NCBI GenBank assembly: GCA_963971405.1
Contig: OZ020485.1
Coordinates: 868,001-932,000, forward strand
From: Psococerastis gibbosa
Taxonomy: Eukaryota; Arthropoda; Insecta; Psocodea; Psocidae
Length of the DNA stretch: 64,000 nt
Direction of reading: 5' to 3'
The position numbers and the translations under genes were made by a program. The notes beneath the pieces are model-generated. The model did not search any database and was not told the origin of the DNA. It was given only the letters and a program-made list of their open reading frames with translations. Shown one piece after another: positions 25,163-39,744 of the stretch (the stretch's first letter is position 1; each line of letters opens with the position of its first letter).

Positions 25163-26460
25163 TTATTTTGACTCACTGTATTGTACTGAACATTGAGCAA
25201 TTGCTCCTGCGTGTTCATCGGTGTAAATGTAGCTAAAAAAAATTCATTCGACAAGAATAAGAAAAATACCAATTTACTTATTTTATTTTTTTTAAAGGTT
25301 TTAAAAAGATATACGTGTTTTAGTTTTGCTTATTTAGGCTCATTGTATTGTATTTAACATTGGCCACTTGCTCCTGCGTGTTCATCTGTGAAAATGTAGC
25401 TACCAAAAATTCATTCGACAAGAATACGAAAAATAGCTATATACTTATATTATTTTTTTTAAAGGTCTTGATATGACACGGGTGTCTTAATTTGGCTTAT
25501 TTTGGCTCATTGTATTGTAGTTAACATTGAGCAATTGCTCCTGCGTGTTCATCGGTGTAAATGTAGCTAAAAAAAATTCATTCGACAAGAATAAGAAAAA
25601 TAGCTATTTACTTATTTTATTTTTTTAAAGGTTTTAAAAAGATATAGGTGTCTTAATTTTGCTTATTTTGGCTCATTGTATTGTACTTGACATTGAGCAA
25701 TTGCTCCTGCGTGTTCATCGGTTTAAATGTTGCTAAAAAAAATTCATTCGACAAGAATAAAAAAAATTGCTATTAACTTATTTTTTTTTTTTTAAAGGTC
25801 TTGATATGATAAGGGTGCCTTAATTTTGCTTATTTTGGCTCACTGTATTGAACTTAACATTGAGCAATTGCTCCTGCGTGTTCATCGGTGTAAATGTAGC
25901 TAAAAAAAATTCATTCGACAAGAATAAGAAAAATAGCTATTTACTTATTTTATTTTTTTTAAAGGTTTTAAAAAGATATAGGTGTCTTTATTTTGCTTGT
26001 TTTGACTCATTGTATTGTACTTAACATTAAGCAATTGCTCCTGCGTGTTCATCGGTTTAAATGTTGCTAAAAAAAATTCATTCGACAAGAATACGAAAAA
26101 TAGCTATTTATTTATTTTATTTTTTTTAAAGGTTTTGAAAAGATATACGTGTCTTAATTTTGCTTATTTAGGCTCATTGTATTGTATTTAACATTGGCCA
26201 CTTGCTCCTGCGTGTTCATCTGTGTAAATGTAGCTACCAAAAATTCATTCGACAAGAATACGAAAAATAGCTATATACTTATTTTATTTTTTTTAAAGGT
26301 CTTGATATGACACGGGTGTCTTAATTTGGCTTATTTTGGCTCATTGTATTGTAATTAACATTGAGCAATAGCTCATGCGTGTTCATCGGTGTAAATGTAG
26401 CTAAAAAAAATTCATTCGACAAGAATAAGAAAAATAGCTATTTACTTATTTTATTTTTTT

Positions 26461-29400
26461 AAAGGTTTTAAAAAGATATAGGTGTCTTAATTTTGCTTAT
26501 TTTGGCTCATTGTATTGTACTTGACATTGAAGTATTGCTCCTGCGTGTTCATCGGTTTAAATGTTGCTAAAAAAAATTCATTCGACAAGAATAAAAAAAA
26601 TGGCTATTTACTTATTTTATTTTTTTTAAAGGTCTTGATATGACAAGGGTGTCTTCATTTTGCTTATTTTGGCTCATTGTATTGTATTTAACATTGAGCA
26701 ATTGCTCCTGCGAGTTCATCGGTGTAAATGTAGCTAAAAAAAATTCATTCGACAAGAATAAGAAAAATACCAATTTACTTATTTTATTTTTTTTAAAGGT
26801 TTTAAAAAGATATACGTGTTTTAGATTTGCTTATTTAGGCTCACTGTATTGTATTTAACATTGGCCACTTGCTCCTGCGTGTTCATCTGTGTAAATGTAG
26901 CTACCAAAAATTCATTCGACAAGAATACGAAAAATAGCTATTTACTTATTTTATTTTTTTTAAAGGTCTTGATATGACAAGGGTGTCTTCATTTTGCTTA
27001 TTTTGGCTCATTGTATTGTATTTAACATTGAGCAATTGCTCCTGCGAGTTCATCGGTGTAAATGTAGCTAAAAAAAATTCATTCGACAAGAATAAGAAAA
27101 ATACCAATTTAATTATTTTATTTTTTTTAAAGGTTTTAAAAAGATATACGTGTTTTAGTTTTGCCTATTTAGGCTCATTGTATTGTATTTAACATTGGCC
27201 ACTTGCTCCTGCGTGTTCATCTGTGAAAATGTAGCTACCAAAAATTCATTCGACAAGAATACGAAAAATAGCTATTTACTTATTTTATTTTTTTAAAGGT
27301 TTTAAAAAGATATAGGTGTCTTAATTTTGCTTATTTTGGCTCAATGTATTGAACTTAACATTGAGCAATTGCTCCTGCGTGTTCATCGGTGTAAATGTAG
27401 CTAAAAAAAATTCATTCGACAAGAATAAGAAAAATAGCTATTTACTTATTTTATTTTTTTTAAAGGTCTTGATATGACAAGGGTGTCTTCATTTTGCTTA
27501 TTTTGGCTCATTGTATTGTATTTAACATTGGCCACTTGCTCCTGCGTGTTCATCTGTGTAAATGTAGCTACCAAAAATTCATTCGACAAGAATACGAAAA
27601 ATAGCTATATACTTATTTTATTTTTTTTAAAGGTCTTGATATGACACGGGTGTCTTAATTTGGCTTATTTTGGCTCATTGTATTGTAATTAACATTGAGC
27701 AATAGCTCATGCGTGTTCATCGGTGTAAATGTAGCTAAAAAAAATTCATTCGACAAGAATAAGAAAAATAGCTATTTACTTATTTTATTTTTTTAAAGGT
27801 TTTAAAAAGATATAGGTGTCTTAATTTTGCTTATATTGGCTCACTGTATTATACTTGACATTGAACAATTGCTCCTGCGTGTTCATCGGTGTAAATGTAG
27901 CTAAAAAAAATTCATTCGACAAGAATAAGAAAAATAGCTTTTTACTTATATTATTTTTTTTAAAGGTCTTAAAAAGATATAGGTGTCTTAATTTTGCTTA
28001 TTTAGGCTCACTGTATTGTACTTAACATTGGCCACTTGCTCCTGCGTGTTCATCGGTGTAAATGTAGCTAAAAAAAATTCATTCGACAAGAATAAGAAAA
28101 ATAGCTATTTACTTATTTTATTTTTTTTAAAGGTTTTAAAAAGATATAGGTGTCTTTATTTTGCTTATTTTGGCTCAATGTATTGTACTTAACATTGAGC
28201 AATTGTTCCTGCGTGTTCATCGGTGTAAATCTAGCTAAAAAAAATTCATTCGACAAGAATAAGAAAAATAGATATTTACTTATTTTATTTTTTTTAAAGG
28301 TCTTAAAAAGATATAGGTGTCTTAATTTTGCTTATAAGGGCTTACTGTATTGTATTTAACATTGGCCACTTGCTCCTGCGTGTTCATCGGTGTAAATGTA
28401 GCTACCATAAATTCATTCGACAAGAATACGAAAAATAGCTATATACTTATTTTATTTTTTTTAAAGGTCTTGATATGACACGGGTGTCTTAATTTGGCTT
28501 ATTTTGGCTCACTGTATTGTAGTTAACATTGAGCAATTGCTCCTGCGTGTTCATCGGTGTAAATGTAGCTAAAAAAAATTCATTCGACAAGAAAAAGAAA
28601 AATAGCTATTTACTTATTTTATTTTTTTAAAGGTTTTAAAAAGATATAGGTGTCTTAATTTTGCTTATTTTGGCTCATTGTATTGTACTTGACATTGAGC
28701 AATTGCTCCTGCGTGTTCATCGGTTTAAATGTTGCTAAAAAAAATTCATTCGGCAAGAATAAAAAAAATAGCTATTTACTTATTTTATTTTTTTTAAAGG
28801 TCTTGATATGATAAGGGTGTCTTAATTTTGCTTATTTTGGCTCATTGTATTAAACTTAACATTGAGCAATTGCTCCTGCGTGTTCATCGGTGTAAATGTA
28901 GCTAAAAAAAATTCATTCGACAAGAATAAGAAAAATAGCTATTTACTTATTTTATTTTTTTTAAAGGTCTTAAAAAGATATAGGTGTCTTAATTTTGCTT
29001 ATTTAGGCTCATTGTATTGTACTTAACATTGGCCACTTGCTCCTGCGTGTTCATCGGTGTAAATGTAGCTACAAAAAATTCATTCGACAAGAATACGAAA
29101 AATAGCTATATACTTATTTTTTTTTTTTTTTTAAAGGTCTTGATATGACACGGGTGTCTTAATTTGGCTTATTTAGGCTCATTGTATTGTAATTAACATT
29201 GAGGAATTGCTCCTGCGTGTTCATCGGTGTAAATGTGGCTAAAAAAAATTCATTCGACAAGAATAAGAAAAATAGCTATTTACTTATTTTATTTTTTTAA
29301 AGGTTTTAAAAAGATATAGGTGTCTTAATTTTGCTTATTTTGGCTCAATGTATTGTACTTGACATTGAGAAATTGCTCCTGCGTGTTCATCGGTTTAAAT

Positions 29401-32400
29401 GTTGCTAAAAAAAATTCATTCGACAAGAATAAAAAAAAGAGCTATTTACTTATTTTATTTTTTTTAAAGGTCTTGATATGATAAGGGTGTCTTAATTTGG
29501 CTTATTTTGGCTCATTGTATTGTACTTAACATTGGGCAATTGCTCATGCGTGTTCATCGGTGTAAATGTAGCTAAAAAAAATTCATTCGACAAGAATAAG
29601 AAAAATAGCTATTTACTTATTTTATTTTTTTAAAGGTCTTAAAAATATATAGGTGTCTTAATTTTCCTTGTTTAGGTACACTGTGTAGTACTTAACATTG
29701 AGCAATTGCTCCTGCGTGGTCATCGGTGTAAATGTAGCTACAAAAAATTCATTCGACAAGAATACGAAAAATAGCTATATACTTATTTAATTTTTTTTAA
29801 TAGTTATGAAATGATATGGGTGTCTTAATATTGCTTATTTTGACTCATTGTATTGTACTTAACATTGAGCAATTGCTCCTGCGTGTTCATCGGTTTAAAT
29901 GCTGCTAAAAAAAATTCATTCGACAAGAATACGAAAAATAGCTATTTACTTATTTTATTTTTTTTAAAGGTCTTGATATGACACGGGTGTCTTAATTTGG
30001 CTTATGTTTGCTCATTGTATTGTAGTTAACATTGAGCAATTGCTCCTGCGTGTTCATCGGTGTAAATGTAGCTAAAAAAAATTCATTCGACAAGAATAAG
30101 AAAAATAGCTATTTACTTATTTTATTTTTTTAAAGGTTTTAAAAAGATGTAGGTGTCTTAATTTTGCTTATTTTGGCTCATTGTATTGTACTTGACATTG
30201 AAGTATTGCTCCTGCGTGTTCATCGGTTTAAATGTTGCTAAAAAAAATTCATTCGACAAGAATAAAAAAAATGGCTATTTACTTATTTTATTTTTTTTAA
30301 AGGTCTTGATATGACAAGGGTGTCTTCATTTTGCTTATTTTGGCTCATTGTATTGTATTTAACATTGAGCAATTGCTCCTGCGAGTTCATCGGTGTAAAT
30401 GTAGCTAAAAAAAATTCATTCGACAAGAATAAGAAAAATACCAATTTACTTATTTTATTTTTTTTAAAGGTTTTAAAAAGATATACGTGTTTTAGATTTG
30501 CTTATTTAGGCTCACTGTATTGTATTTAACATTGGCCACTTGCTCCTGCGTGTTCATCTGTGTAAATGTAGCTACCAAAAATTCATTCGACAAGAATACG
30601 AAAAATAGCTATTTACTTATTTTATTTTTTTAAAGGTCTTGATATGACAAGGGTGTCTTCATTTTGCTTATTTTGGCTCATTGTATTGTATTTAACATTG
30701 AGCAATTGCTCCTGCGAGTTCATCGGTGTAAATGTAGCTAAAAAAAATTCATTCGACAAGAATAAGAAAAATACCAATTTAATTATTTTATTTTTTTTAA
30801 AGGTTTTAAAAAGATATACGTGTTTTAGTTTTGCCTATTTAGGCTCATTGTATTGTATTTAACATTGGCCACTTGCTCCTGCGTGTTCATCTGTGAAAAT
30901 GTAGCTACCAAAAATTCATTCGACAAGAATACGAAAAATAGCTATATACTTATATTATTTTTTTTAAAGGTCTTGATATGACACGGGTGTCTTAATTTGG
31001 CTTATTTTGGCTCATTGTATTGTAGTTAACATTGAGCAATTGCTCCTGCGCGTTCATCGGTGTAAATGTAGCTAAAAAAAATTCATTCGACAAGAATAAG
31101 AAAAATAGCTATTTACTTATTTTATTTTTTTAAAGGTTTTAAAAAGATATAGGTGTCTTAATTTTGCTTATTTTGGCTCAATGTATTGAACTTAACATTG
31201 AGCAATTGCTCCTGCGTGTTCATCTGTGTAAATGTAGCTAAAAAAAATTCATTCGACAAGAATAAGAAAAATAGCTTTTTACTTATATTATTTTTTTTAA
31301 AGGTCTTAAAAAGATATAGGTGTCTTAATTTTGCTTATTTAGGCTCACTGTATTGTACTTAACATTGGCCACTTGCTCCTGCGTGTTCATCGGTGTAAAT
31401 CTAGCTAAAAAAAATTCATTCGACAAGAATAAGAAAAATAGATATTTACTTATTTTATTTTTTTAAAGGTCTTAAAAAGATATAGGTGTCTTAATTTTGC
31501 TTATTTAGGCTCATTGTATTGTACTTAACATTGGCCACTTGCCCCTGCGTGTTCATCGGTGTAAATGTAGCTACAAAAAATTCATTCGACAAGAATACGA
31601 AAAATAGCTATATACTTATTTTATTTTTTTTAAAGGTCTTGATATGACACGGGTGTCTTAATTTGGCTTATATAGGCTCATTGTATTGTAATTAACATTG
31701 TGCAATTGCTCCTGCGTGTTCGTCGGTGTAAATGTGGCTAAAAAAAATTCATTCGACAAGAATAAGATAAATAGCTATTTACTTATTTTATTTTTTTTAA
31801 AGGTTTTAAAAAGATATAGGTGTCTTAATTTTGCTTATTTTGGCTCAATGTATTGAACTTAACATCGAGCAGTTGTTCCTGCGTGTTCATCGGTGTAAAT
31901 GTAGCTAAAAAAAATTCATTCGACAAGAATAAGAAAAATAGCTATTTACTTATTTTATTTTTTTTAAAGGTCTTAAAAAGATATAGGTGTCTTAATTTTG
32001 CTTATTTAGGCTCATTGTATTGTACTTAACATTTGCCACTTGCTCCTGCGTGTTCATCGGTGTAAATGTTGCTAAAAAAAATTCATTCGACAAGAATAAA
32101 AAAAATAGCTATTTACTTATTTTATTTTTTTTAAAGGTCTTGATATGATAAGTGTGTCTTAATTTGGCTTATTTTGGCTCATTGTATTGTACTTAACATT
32201 GAGCAATTGCTCCTGCGTGTTCATCGGTGTAAATGTAGCTAAAAAAAATTCATTCGACAAGAATAAGAAAAATAGCTATTTACTTATTTTATTTTTTTAA
32301 AGGTCTTAAAAAGATATAGGTGTCATAATTTTGCTTGATTAGGTACATTGTGTAGGACTTAACATTGAACAATTGCTCCTGCGTGTTCATCGGTGTAAAT

Positions 32401-34800
32401 GTAGCTACAAAAAATTCATTCGACAAGAATACGATAATAGCCATATACCCATTTTATTTTTTTTAATGGTCTTGAAATGATATGTGTGTCTTAGTTTTGC
32501 TTATTTTGACTCACTGTATTGTACTTAACATTGAGCAATTGCTCCTGCGTGTTCATCGGAGTAAATGTAGCTAAACCAAATTCATTCGACAAGAATACAA
32601 AAAATAGCTATATACTTATTTTATTTTTTTAAAGGTCTTAAAAAGATATAGGTGTCTTAATTTTGCTTATTTAGGCTCACTGTATTGTACTAAACATTGG
32701 CCAATTGCTCCTGCGTGTTCATCGGTGTAAATGCAGCTACAAAAAATTCATTCGACAAGAATACAAAAAATAGCTATATACTTATTTTATTTTTTTAAAG
32801 GTCTTAAAAAGATATAGGTGTCTTAATTTTGCTTATTTAGGCTCATTGTATTGTACTTAACATTGACCACTTGCTCCTGCGTGTTCATCGGTGTAAATGT
32901 AGCTAAAAAAAATTCATTCGACAAGAATAAGAAAAATAGCTATTTACTTATTTTATTTTTTTTAAAGGTCTTAAAAAGATATAGGTGTCTTAATTTTAAT
33001 TATTTAGGCTCATTGTATTGTAGTTAACATTGGCCACTTGCTCCTGCGTGTTCATCGGTGTAAATGTTGCTAAAAAAAAATTCATTCGACAAGAATAAAA
33101 AAAATAGCTATTTACTTATTTTATTTTTTTTAAAGGTCTTGATATGATAAGGGTGTCTTAATTTGGCTTATTTTGGCTCATTGTATTGTACTTAACATTG
33201 AGCAATTGCTCCTGCGTGTTCATCGGTGTAAATGTAGCTAAAAAAAATTCATTCGACAAGAATAAGAAAAATAGCTATTTACTTATTTTATTTTTTTAAA
33301 GGTCTTAAAAAGATATAGGTGTCTTAATTTTGCTTGCTTACGTACATTGTGTAGGACTTAACATTCAACAATTGCTCCTGCGTGTTCATCGGTGTAAATG
33401 TAGCTACAAAAAATTCATTCGACAAGAATACGATAATAGCTATATACTTATTTTTTTTTTTTAATGGTCTTGAAAAGATATGGGTGTCTCAGTTTTGCTT
33501 ATTTTGACTCACTGTATTGTACTGAACATTGAGCAATTGCTCCTGCGTGTTCATCGGTGTAAATGTAGCTAAAAAAAATTCATTCGACAAGAATAAGAAA
33601 AATACCAATTTACTTATTTTATTTTTTTTAAAGGTTTTAAAAAGATATACGTGTTTTAGTTTTGCTTATTTAGGCTCATTGTATTGTATTTAACATTGGC
33701 CACTTGCTCCTGCGTGTTCATCTGTGAAAATGTAGCTACCAAAAATTCATTCGACAAGAATACGAAAAATAGCTATATACTTATATTATTTTTTTTAAAG
33801 GTCTTGATATGACACGGGTGTCTTAATTTGGCTTATTTTGGCTCATTGTATTGTAGTTAACATTGAGCAATTGCTCCTGCGTGTTCATCGGTGTAAATGT
33901 AGCTAAAAAAAATTCATTCGACAAGAATAAGAAAAATAGCTATTTACTTATTTTATTTTTTTAAAGGTTTTAAAAAGATATAGGTGTCTTAATTTTGCTT
34001 ATTTTGGCTCATTGTATTGTACTTGACATTGAGCAATTGCTCCTGCGTGTTCATCGGTTTAAATGTTGCTAAAAAAAATTCATTCGACAAGAATAAAAAA
34101 AATTGCTATTAACTTATTTTTTTTTTTTTAAAGGTCTTGATATGATAAGGGTGCCTTAATTTTGCTTATTTTGGCTCACTGTATTGAACTTAACATTGAG
34201 CAATTGCTCCTGCGTGTTCATCGGTGTAAATGTAGCTAAAAAAAATTCATTCGACAAGAATAAGAAAAATAGCTATTTACTTATTTTATTTTTTTTAAAG
34301 GTTTTAAAAAGATATAGGTGTCTTTATTTTGCTTGTTTTGACTCATTGTATTGTACTTAACATTAAGCAATTGCTCCTGCGTGTTCATCGGTTTAAATGT
34401 TGCTAAAAAAAATTCATTCGACAAGAATACGAAAAATAGCTATTTATTTATTTTATTTTTTTTAAAGGTTTTGAAAAGATATACGTGTCTTAATTTTGCT
34501 TATTTAGGCTCATTGTATTGTATTTAACATTGGCCACTTGCTCCTGCGTGTTCATCTGTGTAAATGTAGCTACCAAAAATTCATTCGACAAGAATACGAA
34601 AAATAGCTATATACTTATTTTATTTTTTTTAAAGGTCTTGATATGACACGGGTGTCTTAATTTGGCTTATTTTGGCTCATTGTATTGTAATTAACATTGA
34701 GCAATAGCTCATGCGTGTTCATCGGTGTAAATGTAGCTAAAAAAAAAATTCATTCGACAAGAATAAGAAAAATAGCTATTTACTTATTTTATTTTTTTAA
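26461..34800. repeat. HOR-D copy 2 (about 8.34 kb)
   Basis: It is directly adjacent to copy 1 and follows it to about 34,800, where GCTTATATTGGCTCACTG replaces the GCTTATTTTGGCTCATTG expected if a further D unit began. It lacks one monomer at about 27,275: AATACGAAAAATAGC joins directly to a TATTTAC end, skipping the equivalent of 18,605-18,771. Together with copy 1 it lacks a monomer that copy 3 has (see 44,403). Confidence 0.88.
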
Positions 34801-34850
34801 AGGTTTTAAAAAGATATAGGTGTCTTAATTTTGCTTATATTGGCTCACTG
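32180..34850. repeat. First copy of a 16-17 monomer (2.67 kb) subunit within HOR-D copy 2
   Basis: Markers here recur at 2,665-2,834 bp: GCTTGATTAGG at 32,333 and 35,167, and TATTATACTTGAC at 34,851 and 37,516. The change of offset is one monomer, missing in the downstream copy near 35,540. The left edge is approximate. Confidence 0.72.
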
Positions 34851-37800
34851 TATTATACTTGACATTGAGCAATTGCTCCTGCGTGTTCATCGGTGTAAAT
34901 GTAGCTAAAAAAAATTCATTCGACAAGAATAAGAAAAATAGATATTTACTTATTTTATTTTTTTTAAAGGTCTTAAAAAGATATAGGTGTCTTAATTTTA
35001 ATTATTTAGGCTCACTGTATTGTAGTTAACATTGGCCACTTGCTCCTGCGTGTTCATCGGTGTAAATGTTGCTAAAAAAAAATTCATTCGACAAGAATAA
35101 GAAAAATAGCTATTTACTTATTTTATTTTTTTAAAGGTCTTAAAAAGATATAGGTGTCTTAATTTTGCTTGATTAGGTACATTGTGTAGGACTTAACATT
35201 GAACAATTGCTCCTGCGTGTTCATCGGTGTAAATGTAGCTACAAAAAATTCATTCGACAAGAATACGATAATAGCTATATACTCATTTTATTTTTTTTAA
35301 TGGTCTTGAAATGATATGTGTGTCTTAGTTTTGCTTATTTTGACTCACTGTATTGTACTTAACATTGAGCAATTGCTCCTGCGTGTTCATCGGAGTAAAT
35401 GTAGCTAAACAAAATTCATTCGACAAGAATACAAAAAATAGCTATATACTTATTTTATTTTTTTAAAGGTCTTAAAAAGATATAGGTGTCTTAATTTTGC
35501 TTATTTAGGCTCACTGTATTGTACTTAACATGGGCCAATTGCTCCTGCGTGTTCATCGGTGTAAATGTAGCTAAAAAAAATTCATTCGACAAGAATAAGA
35601 AAAATAGCTATTTACTTATTTTATTTTTTTTAAAGGTCTTAAAAAGATATAGGTGTCTTAATTTTAATTATTTAGGCTCATTGTATTGTAGTTAACATTG
35701 GCCACTTGCTCCTGCGTGTTCATCGGTGTAAATGTTGCTAAAAAAAAATTCATTCGACAAGAATAAAAAAAATAGCTATTTACTTATTTTATTTTTTTTA
35801 AAGGTCTTGATATGATAAGGGTGTCTTAATTTGGCTTATTTCGGCTCATTGTATTGTACTTAACATTGAGCAATTGCTCCTGCGTGTTCATCGGTGTAAA
35901 TGTAGCTAAAAAAAATTCATTCGACAAGAATAAGAAAAATAGCTATTTACTTATTTTATTTTTTTAAAGGTCTTAAAAAGATATAGGTGTCTTAATTTTG
36001 CTTGTTTACGTACATTGTGTAGGACTTAACATTCAACAATTGCTCCTGCGTGTTCATCGGTGTAAATGTAGCTACAAAAAATTCATTCGACAAGAATACG
36101 ATAATAGCTATATACTTATTTTTTTTTTTTAATGGTCTTGAAAAGATATGGGTGTCTTAGTTTTGCTTATTTTGACTCACTGTATTGTACTGAACATTGA
36201 GCAATTGCTCCTGCGTGTTCATCGGTGTAAATGTAGCTAAAAAAAATTCATTCGACAAGAATAAGAAAAATACCAATTTACTTATTTTATTTTTTTTAAA
36301 GGTTTTAAAAAGATATACGTGTTTTAGTTTTGCTTATTTAGGCTCATTGTATTGTATTTAACATTGGCCACTTGCTCCTGCGTGTTCATCTGTGAAAATG
36401 TAGCTACCAAAAATTCATTCGACAAGAATACGAAAAATAGCTATATACTTATATTATTTTTTTTAAAGGTCTTGATATGACACGGGTGTCTTAATTTGGC
36501 TTATTTTGGCTCATTGTATTGTAGTTAACATTGAACAATTGCTCCTGCGTGTTCATCGGTGTAAATGTAGCTAAAAAAAATTCATTCGACAAGAATAAGA
36601 AAAATAGCTATTTACTTATTTTATTTTTTTAAAGGTTTTAAAAAGATATAGGTGTCTTAATTTTGCTTATTTTGGCTCATTGTATTGTACTTGACATTGA
36701 GCAATTGCTCCTGCGTGTTCATCGGTTTAAATGTTGCTAAAAAAAATTCATTCGACAAGAATAAAAAAAATTGCTATTAACTTATTTTATTTTTTTTAAA
36801 GGTCTTGATATGATAAGGGTGCCTTAATTTTGCTTATTTTGGCTCATTGTATTGAACTTAACATTGAGCAATTGCTCCTGCGTGTTCATCGGTGTAAATG
36901 TAGCTAAAAAAAATTCATTCGACAAGAATAAGAAAAATAGCTATTTACTTATTTTATTTTTTTAAAGGTTTTAAAAAGATATAGGTGTCTTTATTTTGCT
37001 TGTTTTGACTCATTGTATTGTACTTAACATTAAGCAATTGCTCCTGCGTGTTCATCGGTTTAAATGTTGCTAAAAAAAATTCATTCGACAAGAATACGAA
37101 AAATAGCTATTTATTTATTTTATTTTTTTTAAAGGTTTTAAAAAGATATACGTGTCTTAATTTTGCTTATTTAGGCTCATTGTATTGTATTTAACATTGG
37201 CCACTTGCTCCTGCGTGTTCATCTGTGTAAATGTAGCTACCAAAAATTCATTCGACAAGAATACGAAAAATAGCTATATACTTATTTTATTTTTTTTAAA
37301 GGTCTTGATATGACACGGGTGTCTTAATTTGGCTTATTTTGGCTCATTGTATTGTAATTAACATTGAGCAATAGCTCATGCGTGTTCATCGGTGTAAATG
37401 TAGCTAAAAAAAATTCATTCGACAAGAATAAGAAAAATAGCTATTTACTTATTTTATTTTTTTAAAGGTTTTAAAAAGATATAGGTGTCTTAATTTTGCT
37501 TATATTGGCTCACTGTATTATACTTGACATTGAGCAATTGCTCCTGCGTGTTCATCGGTGTAAATGTAGCTAAAAAAAATTCATTCGACAAGAATAAGAA
37601 AAATAGATATTTACTTATTTTATTTTTTTTAAAGGTCTTAAAAAGATACAGGTGTCCTAATTTTGCTTATTTGGGCTCACTGTATTGTACTTAACATTGG
37701 CCACTTGCTCCTGCGTGTTCATCGGTGTAAATGTAGCTACAAAAAATTCATTCGACAAGAATACGAAAAATAGCTATATACTTATTTTATTTTTTTTAAA

Positions 37801-39740
37801 GGTCTTGATATCACACGGGTGTCTTAATTTGGCTTATATAGGCTCATTGTATTGTAATTAACATTGTGCAATTGCTCCTGCGTGTTCGTCGGTGTAAATG
37901 TGGCTAAAAAAAATTCATTCGACAAGAATAAGAAAAATAGCTATTTACTTATTTTATTTTTTTTAAAGGTTTTAAAAAGATGTAGGTGTCTTAATTTTGC
38001 TTATTTTGGCTCAATGTATTGTACTTAACATCGAGCAGTTGTTCCTGCGTGTTCATCGGTGTAAATGTAGCTAAAAAAAATTCATTCGACAAGAATAAGA
38101 AAAATAGCTATTTACTTATTTTATTTTTTTTAAAGGTCTTAAAAAGATATAGGTGTCTTAATTTTGCTTATTTAGGCTCATTGTATTGTACTTAACATTG
38201 GCCACTTGCTCCTGCGTGTTCATCGGTGTAAATGTTGCTAAAAAAAAATTCATTCGACAAGAATAAAAAAAATAGCTATTTACTTATTTTATTTTTTTTA
38301 AAGGTCTTGATATGATAAGGGTGTCTTAATTTGGCTTATTGTGGCTCATTGTATTGTACTTAACATTGAGCAATTGCTCCTGCGTGTTCATCGGTGTAAA
38401 TGTAGCTAAAAAAAATTCATTCGACAAGAATAAGAAAAATAGCTATTTACTTATTTTATTTTTTTAAAGGTCTTAAAAAGATATAGGTGTCTTAATTTAG
38501 CTTGTTTACGTACATTGTGTAGGACTTAACATTCAACAATTGCTCCTGCGTGTTCATCGGTGTAAATGTAGCTACAAAAAATTCATTCGACAAGAATACG
38601 ATAATAGCTATATACTTATTTTTTTTTTTTAATGGTCTTGAAATGATATGGGTGTCTTAGTTTTGCTTATTTTGACTCACTGTATTGTACTGAACATTGA
38701 GCAATTGCTCCTGCGTGTTCATCGGAGTAAATGTAGCTAAACAAAATTCATTCGACAAGAATAAGAAAAACAGCTATTTACTTATTTTATTTTTTTAAAG
38801 GTTTTAAAAAGATAAAGGTGTCTTAATTTTGCTTATTTTGGCTCATTGTATTGTACTTGACATTGAGAAATTGCTCGTGCGTGTTCAACGGTTTAAATGT
38901 TGCTAAAAAAAATTCATTCGACAAGAATAAAAAAAATTGCTATTTACTTATTTTATTTTTTTAAAGGTCTTGATATGATCAGGGTGTCTTAATTTGGCTT
39001 ATTTTGGCTCATTGTATTGTACTTAACATTGAGCAATTGCTCCTGCGTGTTCATCGGTGTAAATGTAGCTAAAAAAAATTCATTCGACAAGAATAAGAAA
39101 AATAGATATTTACTTATTTTATTTTTTTAAAGGTCTTAAAAAGATATAGGTGTCGTTATTTTGCTTATTTTGGCTCAATGTATTGTACTTAACATTGAGC
39201 GATTGTTCCTGCGTGTTCATCGGTGTAAATGTAGCTAAAAAAAATTCATTCGACAAGAATAAGAAAAATAGCTATTTACTTATTTTATTTTTTTTAAAGG
39301 TCTTAAAAAGATATAGGTGTCTTAATTTTGCTTATTTAGGCTCATTGTATTGTACTTAACATTGGCCACTTGCTCCTGCGTGTCCATCGGTGTAAATGTA
39401 GCTACAAAAAATTCATTCGACAAGAATACGAAAAATAGCTATATACTTATTTTATTTTTTTTAAAGGTCTTGATATGACACGGGTGTCTTAATTTGGCTT
39501 ATTTTTGCTCATTGTATTGTAATTAACATTGAGCAATTGTTCCTGCGTGTTCATCGGTGTAAATGTAGCTAAAAAAAATTCATTCGACAAGAATAAGAAA
39601 AATAGCTATTTACTTATTTTATTTTTTTTAAAGGTTTAGAAAAGATATAGGTGTCTTAATTTTGCTTATTTTGGCTCATTGTATTGTACTAAACATTGAC
39701 CAGTTGCTCGTGCGTGTTCATCGGTGTAAATGTAGCTACC
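34801..39740. repeat. HOR-F copy 1 (about 4.9 kb)
   Basis: The first part (34,851-37,515) is a tandem repeat of the preceding 2.67 kb. The rest is a mosaic: 37,600-38,300 resembles HOR-D sequence at about 31,450-32,100, with GATATCACACGGG in place of GATATGACACGGG. The stretch 38,700-39,740 has private markers (GAAAAACAGC, GAGAAATTGCTCGTGCG, TTCAACGG, GATCAGGGTG, GTGTCGTTATTTTGC). It ends at about 39,740, where GCTACCAAAAATTC of HOR-D type follows the ACCAGTTGCTCGTGCG block. Confidence 0.82.
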
Positions 39741-39744
39741 AAAA

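Larger units (their letters stand above)
17791..26460. repeat. HOR-D copy 1: about 52-monomer unit (8.67 kb)
   Basis: The segment from 17,791 (the GAAGTATTGCTCC monomer) recurs from 26,461 at an offset of 8,670 bp. Paired markers include the GACAAGGGTG monomers at 17,970/26,640 and 18,304/26,974, the TGTATTAAAC monomer at 20,343/28,846 and the ATCTGTG variant at 22,881/31,217. The offset drops in steps of 167 bp (8,670, 8,503, 8,336) because whole monomers were gained or lost. Apart from these steps I see only scattered single-base differences, such as T at 23,520 against A at 31,856. Confidence 0.88.
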
